Positions 1 through 8,121 of a stretch of 51,051 nucleotides of DNA are shown here, one piece after another. This DNA is from an uncultured Bulleidia sp. (GTDB lineage Bacteria > Bacillota_I > Bacilli_A > Erysipelotrichales > Erysipelotrichaceae). Each line of letters starts with the position of its first letter. Positions within the stretch are counted from its first letter, which is position 1. The notes under the pieces are model-generated. The model made no database searches, had not been told where the DNA came from, and saw nothing but the letters and a program-made list of their open reading frames with translations. The position numbers and the translations under genes were made by a program. The stretch covers positions 1 to 51,051 of the forward strand of contig CAKVLT010000005.1 in assembly GCA_934757945.1 (NCBI GenBank), given 5' to 3'.

Positions 1-85
1 TTCCCATATAAAAATCCCACCTTTGTAGTTTCACATCGATGGGATAATTTTAATTATTTCGTGTGTCTACCTCGGTGAGATTATA
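1..85 (-). promoter_or_regulatory. Promoter and leader of a gene running off the left edge
   Basis: Read on the minus strand, an extended -10 box (TGA then TATAAT, bases 85-80) is followed by a leader of about 65 nt, a purine-rich AAAGGTGGG (about 24-16) and an ATG at 7-5. This fits the 5' end of a gene whose body lies outside the window. Only two codons are visible, so the product cannot be named. The promoter is convincing; the start codon is a reasonable guess. Confidence 0.5.
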
Positions 86-100
86 TCATGTCATCTGCTT

Positions 101-1381
101 TTACTGACTTTTGAGAATGTGTATATATTCCTGCTGTATTAAGACCATGACTTCTGTATTGTCTTTGTAGTAATCCATCAGGGCATCCAGTACTTTGTAC
201 CTTAGTTCCTTGTTGGGACAGGTTGCGATAATCTTACGAATCAGCTGTGTAGATTTTTTTCTGTTCTTTGACAGAGCATAATATACCAGTTCTATGAAGT
301 CTCTGTAGTATATGGATGTAATACCTGAGGTCAAAACTTCTTCACAGTACTTCAGGCACATATCTTTTTCACCTGAGTACAATAAAGCAATAACTTTATG
401 CAGTTTGCCAAGTTCAAATTCAGGATCCAGTGTCAATACACAGTTGGCATAATAGAGGCCTTCTGCATACATATGATTACGTATATAACATATACTCAGT
501 TTAGACAGTACTCTTACCTGGAAGTAGATATCTTTATGGTCTATATGCTGTAAAAAATGTATGTACTTCCTTTGGGCTCCTTCAAAGTTACCCATTAAAG
601 AATGACAATCTGCTATCGTCAGCATCAGATGTTTTGTTCTTCTGAAATAGGTGGTTCTGCTTAAGATGTCAAAAGCTCTTTTGGCAAAAACATACGATCT
701 GAATCCATCTGTCATATGCAGGTAAATCATGCTTTTTTCCTGGTGTATTAAAGCTAACAGATTAGATTGAGCCACATCTCCTTCCAGAAAAGCTTCCACA
801 TTATCCAGAATATCCAGTGCTTCCTGCAACTTGCCCAGGTTAAAGGCATTTTCTGCCTGGAAGAGGATAAAGAAGATATATTCTTCTTTGGTGTAGAGTT
901 TCTTATATCTGGTAATGAGTGCACGAAGTTCTTCTGTTTCCTTTTGTGGTTTTCTATGACTGACACATTCAAAGTATCGTAGTAATTGATAGTGAAAGTA
1001 TCCCGGAGACTGTTTTAAGATGTGAGAGTCTGTAAAGAACTTTTCAAATAACAAGTTGATTCTTTCATAATTCAGATTTAAATACGCATCTATAAATTCC
1101 TGTATGGCCAGTTTGCACAGGATATAGGAATGTTCATCATTATGAAACTCTGTGCCTGCAAAGGCAGTCAGTGTATCAATGAGTTCTGATGTGATTCTGG
1201 TTTTCCCATTAGCAACCTTACTGAGTAATCCCTTATTGATATTTAAAGACTGTGACACAAAGTTTAAAGACATGTTCTCTTTCAGACACATGTGCTGCAG
1301 GTAGGCGCCGACTATTTTTCTGTATTCCTTTTCTGTATAGGAATCAGGGAAGATTTCATAGAATTCTTCATATTCTTTCAT
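101..1381 (-). CDS. Helix-turn-helix regulator with TPR-like helical repeats
   Basis: A 426-residue cytoplasmic protein. Residues about 35-75 form an XRE-type helix-turn-helix (MSLNFVSQSLNINKGLLSKV, then a conserved ANGK turn). The rest is helical and rich in paired Tyr/Leu/Ala positions typical of tetratricopeptide repeats, as in Rgg/PlcR-type peptide-responsive regulators. That family pairs DNA binding with a TPR sensor for small peptides, but no peptide gene is seen beside it and the ligand is unknown. It starts 20 bp after the end of addA on the same strand. Its own -10 box (TATACT) sits only 7 nt before the ATG with no Shine-Dalgarno sequence, so its message may be leaderless. Function as a regulator is inferred from the fold; targets are unknown. 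Confidence 0.7.
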   Translation of the reverse strand: MKEYEEFYEIFPDSYTEKEYRKIVGAYLQHMCLKENMSLNFVSQSLNINKGLLSKVANGKTRITSELIDTLTAFAGTEFHNDEHSYILCKLAIQEFIDAYLNLNYERINLLFEKFFTDSHILKQSPGYFHYQLLRYFECVSHRKPQKETEELRALITRYKKLYTKEEYIFFILFQAENAFNLGKLQEALDILDNVEAFLEGDVAQSNLLALIHQEKSMIYLHMTDGFRSYVFAKRAFDILSRTTYFRRTKHLMLTIADCHSLMGNFEGAQRKYIHFLQHIDHKDIYFQVRVLSKLSICYIRNHMYAEGLYYANCVLTLDPEFELGKLHKVIALLYSGEKDMCLKYCEEVLTSGITSIYYRDFIELVYYALSKNRKKSTQLIRKIIATCPNKELRYKVLDALMDYYKDNTEVMVLIQQEYIHILKSQ

Positions 1382-1388
1382 ATGCTTA

Positions 1389-1394
1389 AGTATA
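1389..1394 (-). promoter_or_regulatory. -10 box of the HTH/TPR regulator gene
   Basis: TATACT on the minus strand, 7 nt before the ATG at 1381. The expected transcription start falls on or next to the start codon. No clear -35 or Shine-Dalgarno sequence is visible. It lies in the 20-bp gap after addA. Confidence 0.45.
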
Positions 1395-1400
1395 CCCTGA

Positions 1401-4400
1401 TTACTTGACCTCTATAAAGCATGCATTGCGGAAAGAATAGGCATATACAGTCAGTGTATGAAGAGGGAATAGAATTTCCAGTGCACGTTTATACGTGAGT
1501 AACTGGTCTTTGTATCTTTGAAGAATGACTTCTTTTGTGGCATTGTCTGTTTTAAAGTCAATCAGGATTACCTGGGAATCATCATAAGCCACAAAGTCCA
1601 TGGAACCTTTAATGGTTGTGTTGTTCTGTCTGTCTATGACAAAGAAACTCTTTTCTTTTTCTATTGTTTTCAAAAGACATGTCTGATAGATGTCGCTTTG
1701 GGCAAAGTGAAGCAGTTTTTCTTTATCTGAAGAAGATACAGGCAGGTCTTTTAAGGTATCTTTTGTCCAGGTGGTATCTGGTAAATGTTCAATGGTTTCA
1801 TGGATGGTAGTTCCATAAGAGGTGCTGTGAATATTCTGCATGTCCAAAGAAGGAATGGAGGTAAACTCTGTTTCACTTGGAGTGATTATCTCCGGTAGTA
1901 CCTCTGTAACAGGATAGACTGGTAAAACATCTGTGTATCTCTCTGTTTTTAATGGTAAAGGTTCAATGTCTGTTAAACAGGTATGTTCTATGTGGAATAA
2001 TGGGCCTTCTTCCATGGCAGAAAGAATGAGACCACTCATCCCTTTACGCAAATTGATACTTCCACGGGATAAAGAGACAGGTGTTTTGAGTCTTGAAGCA
2101 TCTTCTACAATATAGACTCTCTGTACAGCTCTTGTTAAGGCTACATAAAGAACTCTTGTAAATTCTTCCAGATCTTCAAGATTGGCTGTATGAGAGATGG
2201 CCAGTGAGTATACGGTTTCTCTTTTGACTCTGTAGTTTAAATCTATATGTTTTAATCCCAGATAGAGATCATCATGAATCTGTACTAAAGAGGAACTGTC
2301 TTTATCTGTATTCTGGTTATCAGAGAATAAGAAGACAATCTGGTATTGTAATCCTTTGGATTGATGGATGGTAACGACTCTTACAAGATCATCCTGTTTT
2401 CCTTTGGAAACAGCTTCGGAGCTTTTTTCATCTGTACCAGTTTCTAAAAACACCTTTAAAGCATATAGATCTTCAATATTGGAGTTCTGTATTTTCTGCA
2501 TCAGGAAATCAAAGTTGGTCTGGGCATTGTCATCCAGGGCATTGTAATACTGATGCATAAAAGCTAATTTTTCTAAGAACTGTATACTGCCTTGTTTATC
2601 CGCAATTTCTTTCAGCTGCTGCAATTCTTCTAAGATAACTGGATATTCCTGGTGAATACCTTTATATATGGACCCATGATGTACTTTTAAAAGACTTAAG
2701 GTTTCATCATCAAACCTGTATAAAGGACTGGTTAAAGTGGTGACTAAGGCGACAGGGTCACACGGGTCCAGCATAGTTTTGACAATATGCAGAATATCTG
2801 TACATAAAGTGGAATTGAAGAATCCCTGACGTGTATCAATATCATAAGGAATGTGATACGTATCAAAGGCAGTTTTTAAAGCAAGTTTGTTATTGTGATT
2901 TCTTGTCAGTACAGCCATGTCACTAAAGGAGAAACCATCGTTATGTAAACGTATGATCTGCTGTGCAATCCAGGTGGCTTTTAAGGAAGCAGAGGTTCTT
3001 TTTTTATCGTCTTCTGCTTTTTCTACACAGGCAAAAACAGCAGGATAGAAATTTTCTTTCTGTTTGTCAGTGCCGATTTCCTGATAGTCATCTTCAAGAT
3101 ACGTATCTTTACATCCTTCAATATTCATCAGTTTTGAAAACAGGGTGTTATTAAAATCCACAACACAGGATCTGGATCTGAAGTTGTGTTTTAAATGAAT
3201 ACAATGCTGGTTTTCATCCTGCATCATGTTTTGCATTAAAGATGGTTTTGCCTGACGGAATCTGTAAATAGACTGTTTGACATCGCCTACTCTGAAAACA
3301 TTATGTCCGTTGGAAATCAGTTCGATGATGGCATTCTGTAAGACACTTGTATCCTGGAATTCATCCACCATGATTTCATCATAAGATCCTTGTAATACTT
3401 TGGCTACTTCATAGTCATTGGCCTGTAAGATGTCCAGTAAGAATCTTTCCATGTCTGTAAAGTCTATGGCTTTTTCTTTTAACTTGCTTTGAGCAAACAG
3501 AGTCTGACATCTATTGGCAAGATCCAATAAGGTATGGGCATAAGGTATAAGCTCATTACAATCCTGTACCAGTACCTGTTCACTGCAGGAAGTGGCGCAA
3601 AGTTCTTTCACCATGGAAGACACTTTTTTGACCAGGTCCGTATAGGCAAGAGCTTTATTGAAAGTAGAAGGGATGGAGTTTAGAAGATATTCCAGAGATC
3701 CCAGGAACAGAGGATAATTCTGCTCATCAAGACTTTGCTGTGTGTTGACTAAATTGTTATAGAAAGGTGGAAGCTGATCTGAATGTTTCTGGTCACATTC
3801 CACTGAGGCAACCTGCATTTCCTGTACAAGCTGAAAAATGGTTTCCAACTGTAATTTTTTTTCATCAAAGAAGGCATGTAAAATGTCAGAATCGATTTCT
3901 TTCAGGTGTCGTACAGGATGGTATTTCGCTTTGGCATTTGTATAGAACTCCTGTACGTTGAAACAGCTGTTAGCGTGATTCTGAATAGAAAGAATGGTGC
4001 TTTCCAAAGCAGAGTAATCTTCACTTCTTGCGGAAAAGTAAGTGACAAGATTTTCTGTTTCTTCTTTTCTTTCCTCATAGAATTCCTGTAATGCCTGTAA
4101 GAAAGCCATATGCTGTAATCTTGAAGAAGACCCTGCATCCAGAATCTGTGTGGCAGTGATGGGGTCAAGACCTATGACGGTGTAATATTTCTTTACCAGT
4201 TTTAAACAGTAGGAGTCTATGGTCAGAATATCCGCGTCTTCCAGTGCGACAATCTGCTCCTGAATGTAGGCTTTCTTGCTTTCTGTACAGTGCAGCAGTT
4301 CTTCCTGAAAGCTTTTGGATAATCGTGCTTTCATTTCTTCTGCAGCTGCTTTAGTGAAAGTAAGGGCAACAATTCTTTGAATCGGGACTTCATCGTTTAA

Positions 4401-4520
4401 ACATCTTTTGACAAGGCGTGCAACAAGCACACTGGTTTTCCCTGCACCTGCAGAGGCAGATACCAGGATATTGGTGTTGATGGTGTCACGGGCTTCCTGT
4501 TGCTGAAGGTCTAAAGCCAT
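1401..4520 (-). CDS. addA: ATP-dependent helicase/nuclease subunit A (AddA)
   Basis: AddA is the helicase-nuclease subunit of AddAB, which resects double-strand DNA ends and, on meeting a Chi-type sequence, leaves a 3' tail for RecA. The 1039-residue protein has a UvrD-type P-loop near the N-terminus (SASAGAGKTSVL), a Walker B/motif II (VDEFQDTSVLQ), motif IV-VI helicase signatures (VGDVKQSIYRFRQA, TIHQSKGLQ, LYVALTRA) and a C-terminal RecB-family nuclease motif (GSMDFVAYDD then ILIDFKTD). It is shorter than the roughly 1230-residue Bacillus enzyme. addB ends 2 bp upstream on the same strand, so the two are co-transcribed and probably translationally coupled. Identification is secure; the Chi sequence used is unknown. 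Confidence 0.95.
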   Translation of the reverse strand: MALDLQQQEARDTINTNILVSASAGAGKTSVLVARLVKRCLNDEVPIQRIVALTFTKAAAEEMKARLSKSFQEELLHCTESKKAYIQEQIVALEDADILTIDSYCLKLVKKYYTVIGLDPITATQILDAGSSSRLQHMAFLQALQEFYEERKEETENLVTYFSARSEDYSALESTILSIQNHANSCFNVQEFYTNAKAKYHPVRHLKEIDSDILHAFFDEKKLQLETIFQLVQEMQVASVECDQKHSDQLPPFYNNLVNTQQSLDEQNYPLFLGSLEYLLNSIPSTFNKALAYTDLVKKVSSMVKELCATSCSEQVLVQDCNELIPYAHTLLDLANRCQTLFAQSKLKEKAIDFTDMERFLLDILQANDYEVAKVLQGSYDEIMVDEFQDTSVLQNAIIELISNGHNVFRVGDVKQSIYRFRQAKPSLMQNMMQDENQHCIHLKHNFRSRSCVVDFNNTLFSKLMNIEGCKDTYLEDDYQEIGTDKQKENFYPAVFACVEKAEDDKKRTSASLKATWIAQQIIRLHNDGFSFSDMAVLTRNHNNKLALKTAFDTYHIPYDIDTRQGFFNSTLCTDILHIVKTMLDPCDPVALVTTLTSPLYRFDDETLSLLKVHHGSIYKGIHQEYPVILEELQQLKEIADKQGSIQFLEKLAFMHQYYNALDDNAQTNFDFLMQKIQNSNIEDLYALKVFLETGTDEKSSEAVSKGKQDDLVRVVTIHQSKGLQYQIVFLFSDNQNTDKDSSSLVQIHDDLYLGLKHIDLNYRVKRETVYSLAISHTANLEDLEEFTRVLYVALTRAVQRVYIVEDASRLKTPVSLSRGSINLRKGMSGLILSAMEEGPLFHIEHTCLTDIEPLPLKTERYTDVLPVYPVTEVLPEIITPSETEFTSIPSLDMQNIHSTSYGTTIHETIEHLPDTTWTKDTLKDLPVSSSDKEKLLHFAQSDIYQTCLLKTIEKEKSFFVIDRQNNTTIKGSMDFVAYDDSQVILIDFKTDNATKEVILQRYKDQLLTYKRALEILFPLHTLTVYAYSFRNACFIEVK

Positions 4521-4522
4521 AC

Positions 4523-7054
4523 TCAGTTGTCCTCCTTTCTTTGGGCAATACTTTTTGCAGAATACATTTCCCCATGGTATCTGCAGATGGACTTATAGTT
4601 ACAGAAGGTACAGGCACCTTCTGTTGGATGTACTTCTATACATCCTGTGGAGACATTCACAAAGAAGAATTCATAGACTTCTTTAAGAATTTCCTTCACA
4701 CTTTCAAAATCAGGATAGTTTTTATGACTTCCATGGTTGATGTGCTTTTCATCATCATCCAGTTCTGTCAGCCTTTCTGTAAAGGTCCATCCGGACAGGC
4801 GCTGTTTTTTCTGCTTTTCTGATTGAAGAATCTGTTCTTCAGGGTCAATGTAACTCACTTCTGCTTTTTTCCCTCTTCCTGTTTTTTTGACAGCTTCTAT
4901 TTCCAGCGTTTCTTCTTTCAGGGAATAGTAATAGGCACCAGCTGGTGTCAGGTGTGTCAGTTCTTCGGCAATGGTTAAATAGGAAAGTAACTGTAAACAG
5001 GTACCCTGTTCCAGCTTGGATTGTGTGATGGAGTGAGGAGAGGATTTATAGTCAATCACACGTACACTGTCCTGAGCATGTATGTCCATTCTGTCAATAA
5101 TGCCTTTTAACTGCACATGTGTGGAAATGGGATGCAGGAAGTGATGCTCTGTAGCATACGGTACATAAGAAGTATGCTTTTCAAAGTCACTCAGAAATCT
5201 TAAAGCTTTCATTAATCCCCGTAACATCCGTTTCCTGGATAGTGTATACAGAATGGTGTTTTCGGGGTGACAGTGTATTAAGGCATCAAAAGAAGGAGAA
5301 ATCAGAGCTTCTACTTCCTCTTCAGAGATGTTTGCATACTCTTTTCCAAGTGTATTGACTGCCTGTTCCAGTACGGCATGTTGAAGAGTGCCGGTAAGTT
5401 TTGTGTCTAAGTCCGGATATTCTTTGGGTGATAGTTTTAACCCGCTTTGAAGAAACCAGGAATATGGACACTGGAACCATTTTTCAATGGTGGAAATGGA
5501 ACCGGTGATGGTATTGTTGTCGATATAGAGACTTTCAGCAGTGGCAGAAGAAATGGCATGATTTGTCTGCTGGAAAGGCCTGGTTCTTTCCAAAGGCCAT
5601 AAAGTATCTGAGTGCATGATGGCAGCCGGCTGGATTTCTCTTCCTTCATAGTCATTGGTATAACAGGAATACTGCAAGACAGAAGCACCATTACCAATCC
5701 AGGATAAAGAGTCTGTATATTCTGCATATCTTTGAGACAGAGAAGGATAGTGTTGTATTTTAGCAAGATACTGTTCATCAAACAGACCTGATGCTGTTTG
5801 AAAGCCTGGATAGCTTGTACTTGTACACCCAACAACATATCTGTGAGTGGAGGCAGGGACCGGATGCTGTAAGTCGGTGACGATGACTTTATCTGTAGAT
5901 AACACAAAGGAAGAAGAGGTTGTGGTATCAAGATAGGCACATAAGAAAATCAGATCCTCTTTTGTGTGAATGAAAGGTAAAGCGTTCTGTAATTGTCTGC
6001 GTAAGGACAGCATCTGCTGTAAATATGGTTTTTCTGCACAATACGGATGTTTACGAAGAATATCAAACACAACAGATACCTTTTCTCTGTAAGGTACTGT
6101 GGCATACAGCTGTTCAAGACATGGCTGGATACGTTCAAAATACTGTTTCAGTTTTTTATCTAAAACAGCATATAGTTTTGTATAAGAAGCTAAAGAATCT
6201 ATATCCTGAATATACGGGACAATGGAGTCAGGTGCTGTGGCAGAAGTTAATAAAGATCCCAGCTGTTCAAAACAATCACTGTCTAATTGTACAGGAAATG
6301 CATTCTGTGTGATGGCGGCATATAACGTGTCACTGTTTTCCTGTACTGAAGCTTTCAGCAGAACAGTAAACAGTCTGTACATTTTAGGTAATATATCCTG
6401 TTTTACACAGGTATAAGGAATGTGGTATCTTGCAAAAACAGACTGCAGGACAGGTAACTGATTAGAAGGGTCACATAAGACAATGGTGGTGTCTTCTGTA
6501 TGGGAACATATTTCCTGGGCAATACTTTCTATTTCTTTTCTTGGATTTAAGGCATGATGAAAGTCTGTATGTACTGGAGTACAGTCTTTTTCATAAAAAG
6601 GGAAAGACTTCTTTAACTGTGCATACAGCTGATAGTGATAGCTGTCAGAGGGGAAATAGGGTGTTAACAGAACATCTTCTACTGTATCCGGTGATACAAA
6701 AGAAGGAAGAGGTAAGTCTAAAGCAACTTCTATAATGGACTGTAATTCCTTTTCGCTGACTGTGCTGCATGGTAATTCTTCTGATGAAATACCATACAGT
6801 ACACATTGCTTTGCCATCTGTAATACTTCATTGCAGAAAGCAGGATAGATAAACATTTTTCCATAGACAGGAAAGGAATCTTTGAGTGCACACAGGTTCT
6901 GAGATACATTCAGTAACAATGGCAAATCTTCACAGGCACTGTCTTTAAAGTAAGTAGAATACGTGGTGAAGTTATGAGGAATAGTTTTTGATTGCAGAGC
7001 AGCTTTCATCTGTAAAATGTCTGCATAACAGGATTGCGCAAGTATTGTTTTCAT
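4523..7054 (-). CDS. addB: ATP-dependent nuclease subunit B (AddB/RexB-like)
   Basis: This is the second subunit of AddAB. The C-terminal nuclease motif is present (GIIDRMDIHAQ then VIDYKSS), together with the four-cysteine iron-sulfur staple: one Cys in WFQCPYSWFL and three in ACTFCNYKSICRYH. The N-terminus lacks the GxxGxGKT Walker A found in Bacillus AddB, which makes it look more like streptococcal RexB. A TTG at 7078 could extend the frame by eight residues, but it lies upstream of the -10 box (TATAAT, 7069-7064). The ATG at 7054 is therefore chosen, giving 843 residues. There is no Shine-Dalgarno sequence, and the mRNA would begin about 3 nt before the ATG. addA follows 2 bp downstream. 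Confidence 0.92.
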   Translation of the reverse strand: MKTILAQSCYADILQMKAALQSKTIPHNFTTYSTYFKDSACEDLPLLLNVSQNLCALKDSFPVYGKMFIYPAFCNEVLQMAKQCVLYGISSEELPCSTVSEKELQSIIEVALDLPLPSFVSPDTVEDVLLTPYFPSDSYHYQLYAQLKKSFPFYEKDCTPVHTDFHHALNPRKEIESIAQEICSHTEDTTIVLCDPSNQLPVLQSVFARYHIPYTCVKQDILPKMYRLFTVLLKASVQENSDTLYAAITQNAFPVQLDSDCFEQLGSLLTSATAPDSIVPYIQDIDSLASYTKLYAVLDKKLKQYFERIQPCLEQLYATVPYREKVSVVFDILRKHPYCAEKPYLQQMLSLRRQLQNALPFIHTKEDLIFLCAYLDTTTSSSFVLSTDKVIVTDLQHPVPASTHRYVVGCTSTSYPGFQTASGLFDEQYLAKIQHYPSLSQRYAEYTDSLSWIGNGASVLQYSCYTNDYEGREIQPAAIMHSDTLWPLERTRPFQQTNHAISSATAESLYIDNNTITGSISTIEKWFQCPYSWFLQSGLKLSPKEYPDLDTKLTGTLQHAVLEQAVNTLGKEYANISEEEVEALISPSFDALIHCHPENTILYTLSRKRMLRGLMKALRFLSDFEKHTSYVPYATEHHFLHPISTHVQLKGIIDRMDIHAQDSVRVIDYKSSPHSITQSKLEQGTCLQLLSYLTIAEELTHLTPAGAYYYSLKEETLEIEAVKKTGRGKKAEVSYIDPEEQILQSEKQKKQRLSGWTFTERLTELDDDEKHINHGSHKNYPDFESVKEILKEVYEFFFVNVSTGCIEVHPTEGACTFCNYKSICRYHGEMYSAKSIAQRKEDN

Positions 7055-7063
7055 AGTGTGTAT

Positions 7064-7069
7064 ATTATA
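7064..7069 (-). promoter_or_regulatory. -10 box of addBA
   Basis: A perfect TATAAT on the minus strand, 9 nt before the addB ATG at 7054. Transcription would start about 2-3 nt before the start codon, suggesting a leaderless transcript. Confidence 0.55.
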
Positions 7070-7126
7070 CCATCTCAAAAAGAGTGATTAAGAGTGTTTG
7101 ACTGCATATATGAAGAGAGTAAATAT

Positions 7127-7156
7127 GGTATAATCTTGTCTGTATTACACAGAGGG
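7127..7156 (+). promoter_or_regulatory. Extended -10 promoter and RBS of the xpaC-like gene
   Basis: TATAAT at 7129-7134 is preceded by TGG (7126-7128), an extended -10. A leader of about 20 nt carries the Shine-Dalgarno AGAGGG (7151-7156), 5 nt before the ATG at 7162. It is divergent from the addB promoter, about 60 bp away. Confidence 0.6.
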
Positions 7157-7161
7157 ATAGT

Positions 7162-8121
7162 ATGAAAAAAAGTGGATGGAATTTATTTGGAACATTAATC
7201 CTTGCAATGATATTTGGATCAATGATTATAGACAATTTATTACCGATTATTGTAGGACTTGCAGTGATTGGGGCTATTGGAGTGTTATCCGGTAAGTACA
7301 GTGATTCTCGTTCTGCCTCCACCGGCACAAGAAGGACAACCTATACTGCAGGCAGAAGAAGAGATATCTCTGCCAGTGATGAAGCACGAGTCAATGTGTA
7401 TCTGAGAAAGTATTTTCAGCTTCATGACAGATTGCAGATTTCTGAACAGATTTCTTTACAGTTAAAATCCAGTAATGGTACACCGTTAAGTAATCTTGAA
7501 GTCTATGAGAATGGAAGATATGTATGTGGCTTTGATGCCTTCCGTAACAGATATCCTGGCACTTACAGTTCTATCTTAAAAGAACTGATACGTTTATCTG
7601 CACAACCTGTAGAAGAACCTGAGACAGTGATTGATGCCGAAGTGACAGAACATACAGAAGAAACTCCAAAGAAGAAGGGAAAAGATTCTCAGTATTACAT
7701 GGAGACGATTGCTGCTTTGAATGTCAATATTCCTGATGAGGAAATCAGTAATGGTCTGTATGAGACAACGGCTTTATTGAAACAGATTCATGATCTGGAA
7801 GAGAGATTTCCTGATTCTAAAGATAAATTAGATAAGTTATATGAGTACTATCTTCCTATTCTGACACGTATTTTAAAACAGTATGAAAATCTGCAGAATG
7901 CAAAAACAGATCCAAGTTACGAGGATACCAAAGAAAAGCTGAAGAAGACTATTGGTCTTATCAATGAAGCGATGAAAACCATCATTTCCGGCATGACAGA
8001 CAGAGATTTTATTAACCTGAGTGCAGATATGTCTACTCTGGAAGCAGTATTACAGAAAGATGGTCTTGCCCAGCAACGTCCTTTTGAACAGAGGAGTGAG
8101 GGAGGAAATGGTCATGCGTGA
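7162..8121 (+). CDS. xpaC: XpaC-like membrane protein (5-bromo-4-chloroindolyl phosphate hydrolysis family)
   Basis: A 319-residue protein with two closely spaced hydrophobic segments at the N-terminus (about residues 8-25 and 28-45), a basic Ser/Arg linker, and a long helical cytoplasmic region. The C-terminal part (KLYEYYLPILTRILKQYENL, then a GLINEAM helix and a final LEAVLQKDG) matches the XpaC/halogen-hydrolase family in layout. XpaC genes commonly lie beside telA-type genes, and a telA gene is present three genes downstream. The biochemical role of XpaC is not settled: the name comes from a hydrolysis phenotype, and a role in envelope or metal stress is inferred from context. It overlaps the next gene by 8 bp, implying translational coupling. 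Confidence 0.7.
   Translation: MKKSGWNLFGTLILAMIFGSMIIDNLLPIIVGLAVIGAIGVLSGKYSDSRSASTGTRRTTYTAGRRRDISASDEARVNVYLRKYFQLHDRLQISEQISLQLKSSNGTPLSNLEVYENGRYVCGFDAFRNRYPGTYSSILKELIRLSAQPVEEPETVIDAEVTEHTEETPKKKGKDSQYYMETIAALNVNIPDEEISNGLYETTALLKQIHDLEERFPDSKDKLDKLYEYYLPILTRILKQYENLQNAKTDPSYEDTKEKLKKTIGLINEAMKTIISGMTDRDFINLSADMSTLEAVLQKDGLAQQRPFEQRSEGGNGHA

Noticed and set aside
7055..7078. In-frame TTG at 7078 as the addB start
   Set aside because: It lies upstream of and across the TATAAT box that should drive the gene, and has no Shine-Dalgarno sequence.
8021..8113. Upstream extension of the AAA+ frame
   Set aside because: It lies inside the xpaC reading frame, while GGAGG is ideally spaced for the ATG at 8114.
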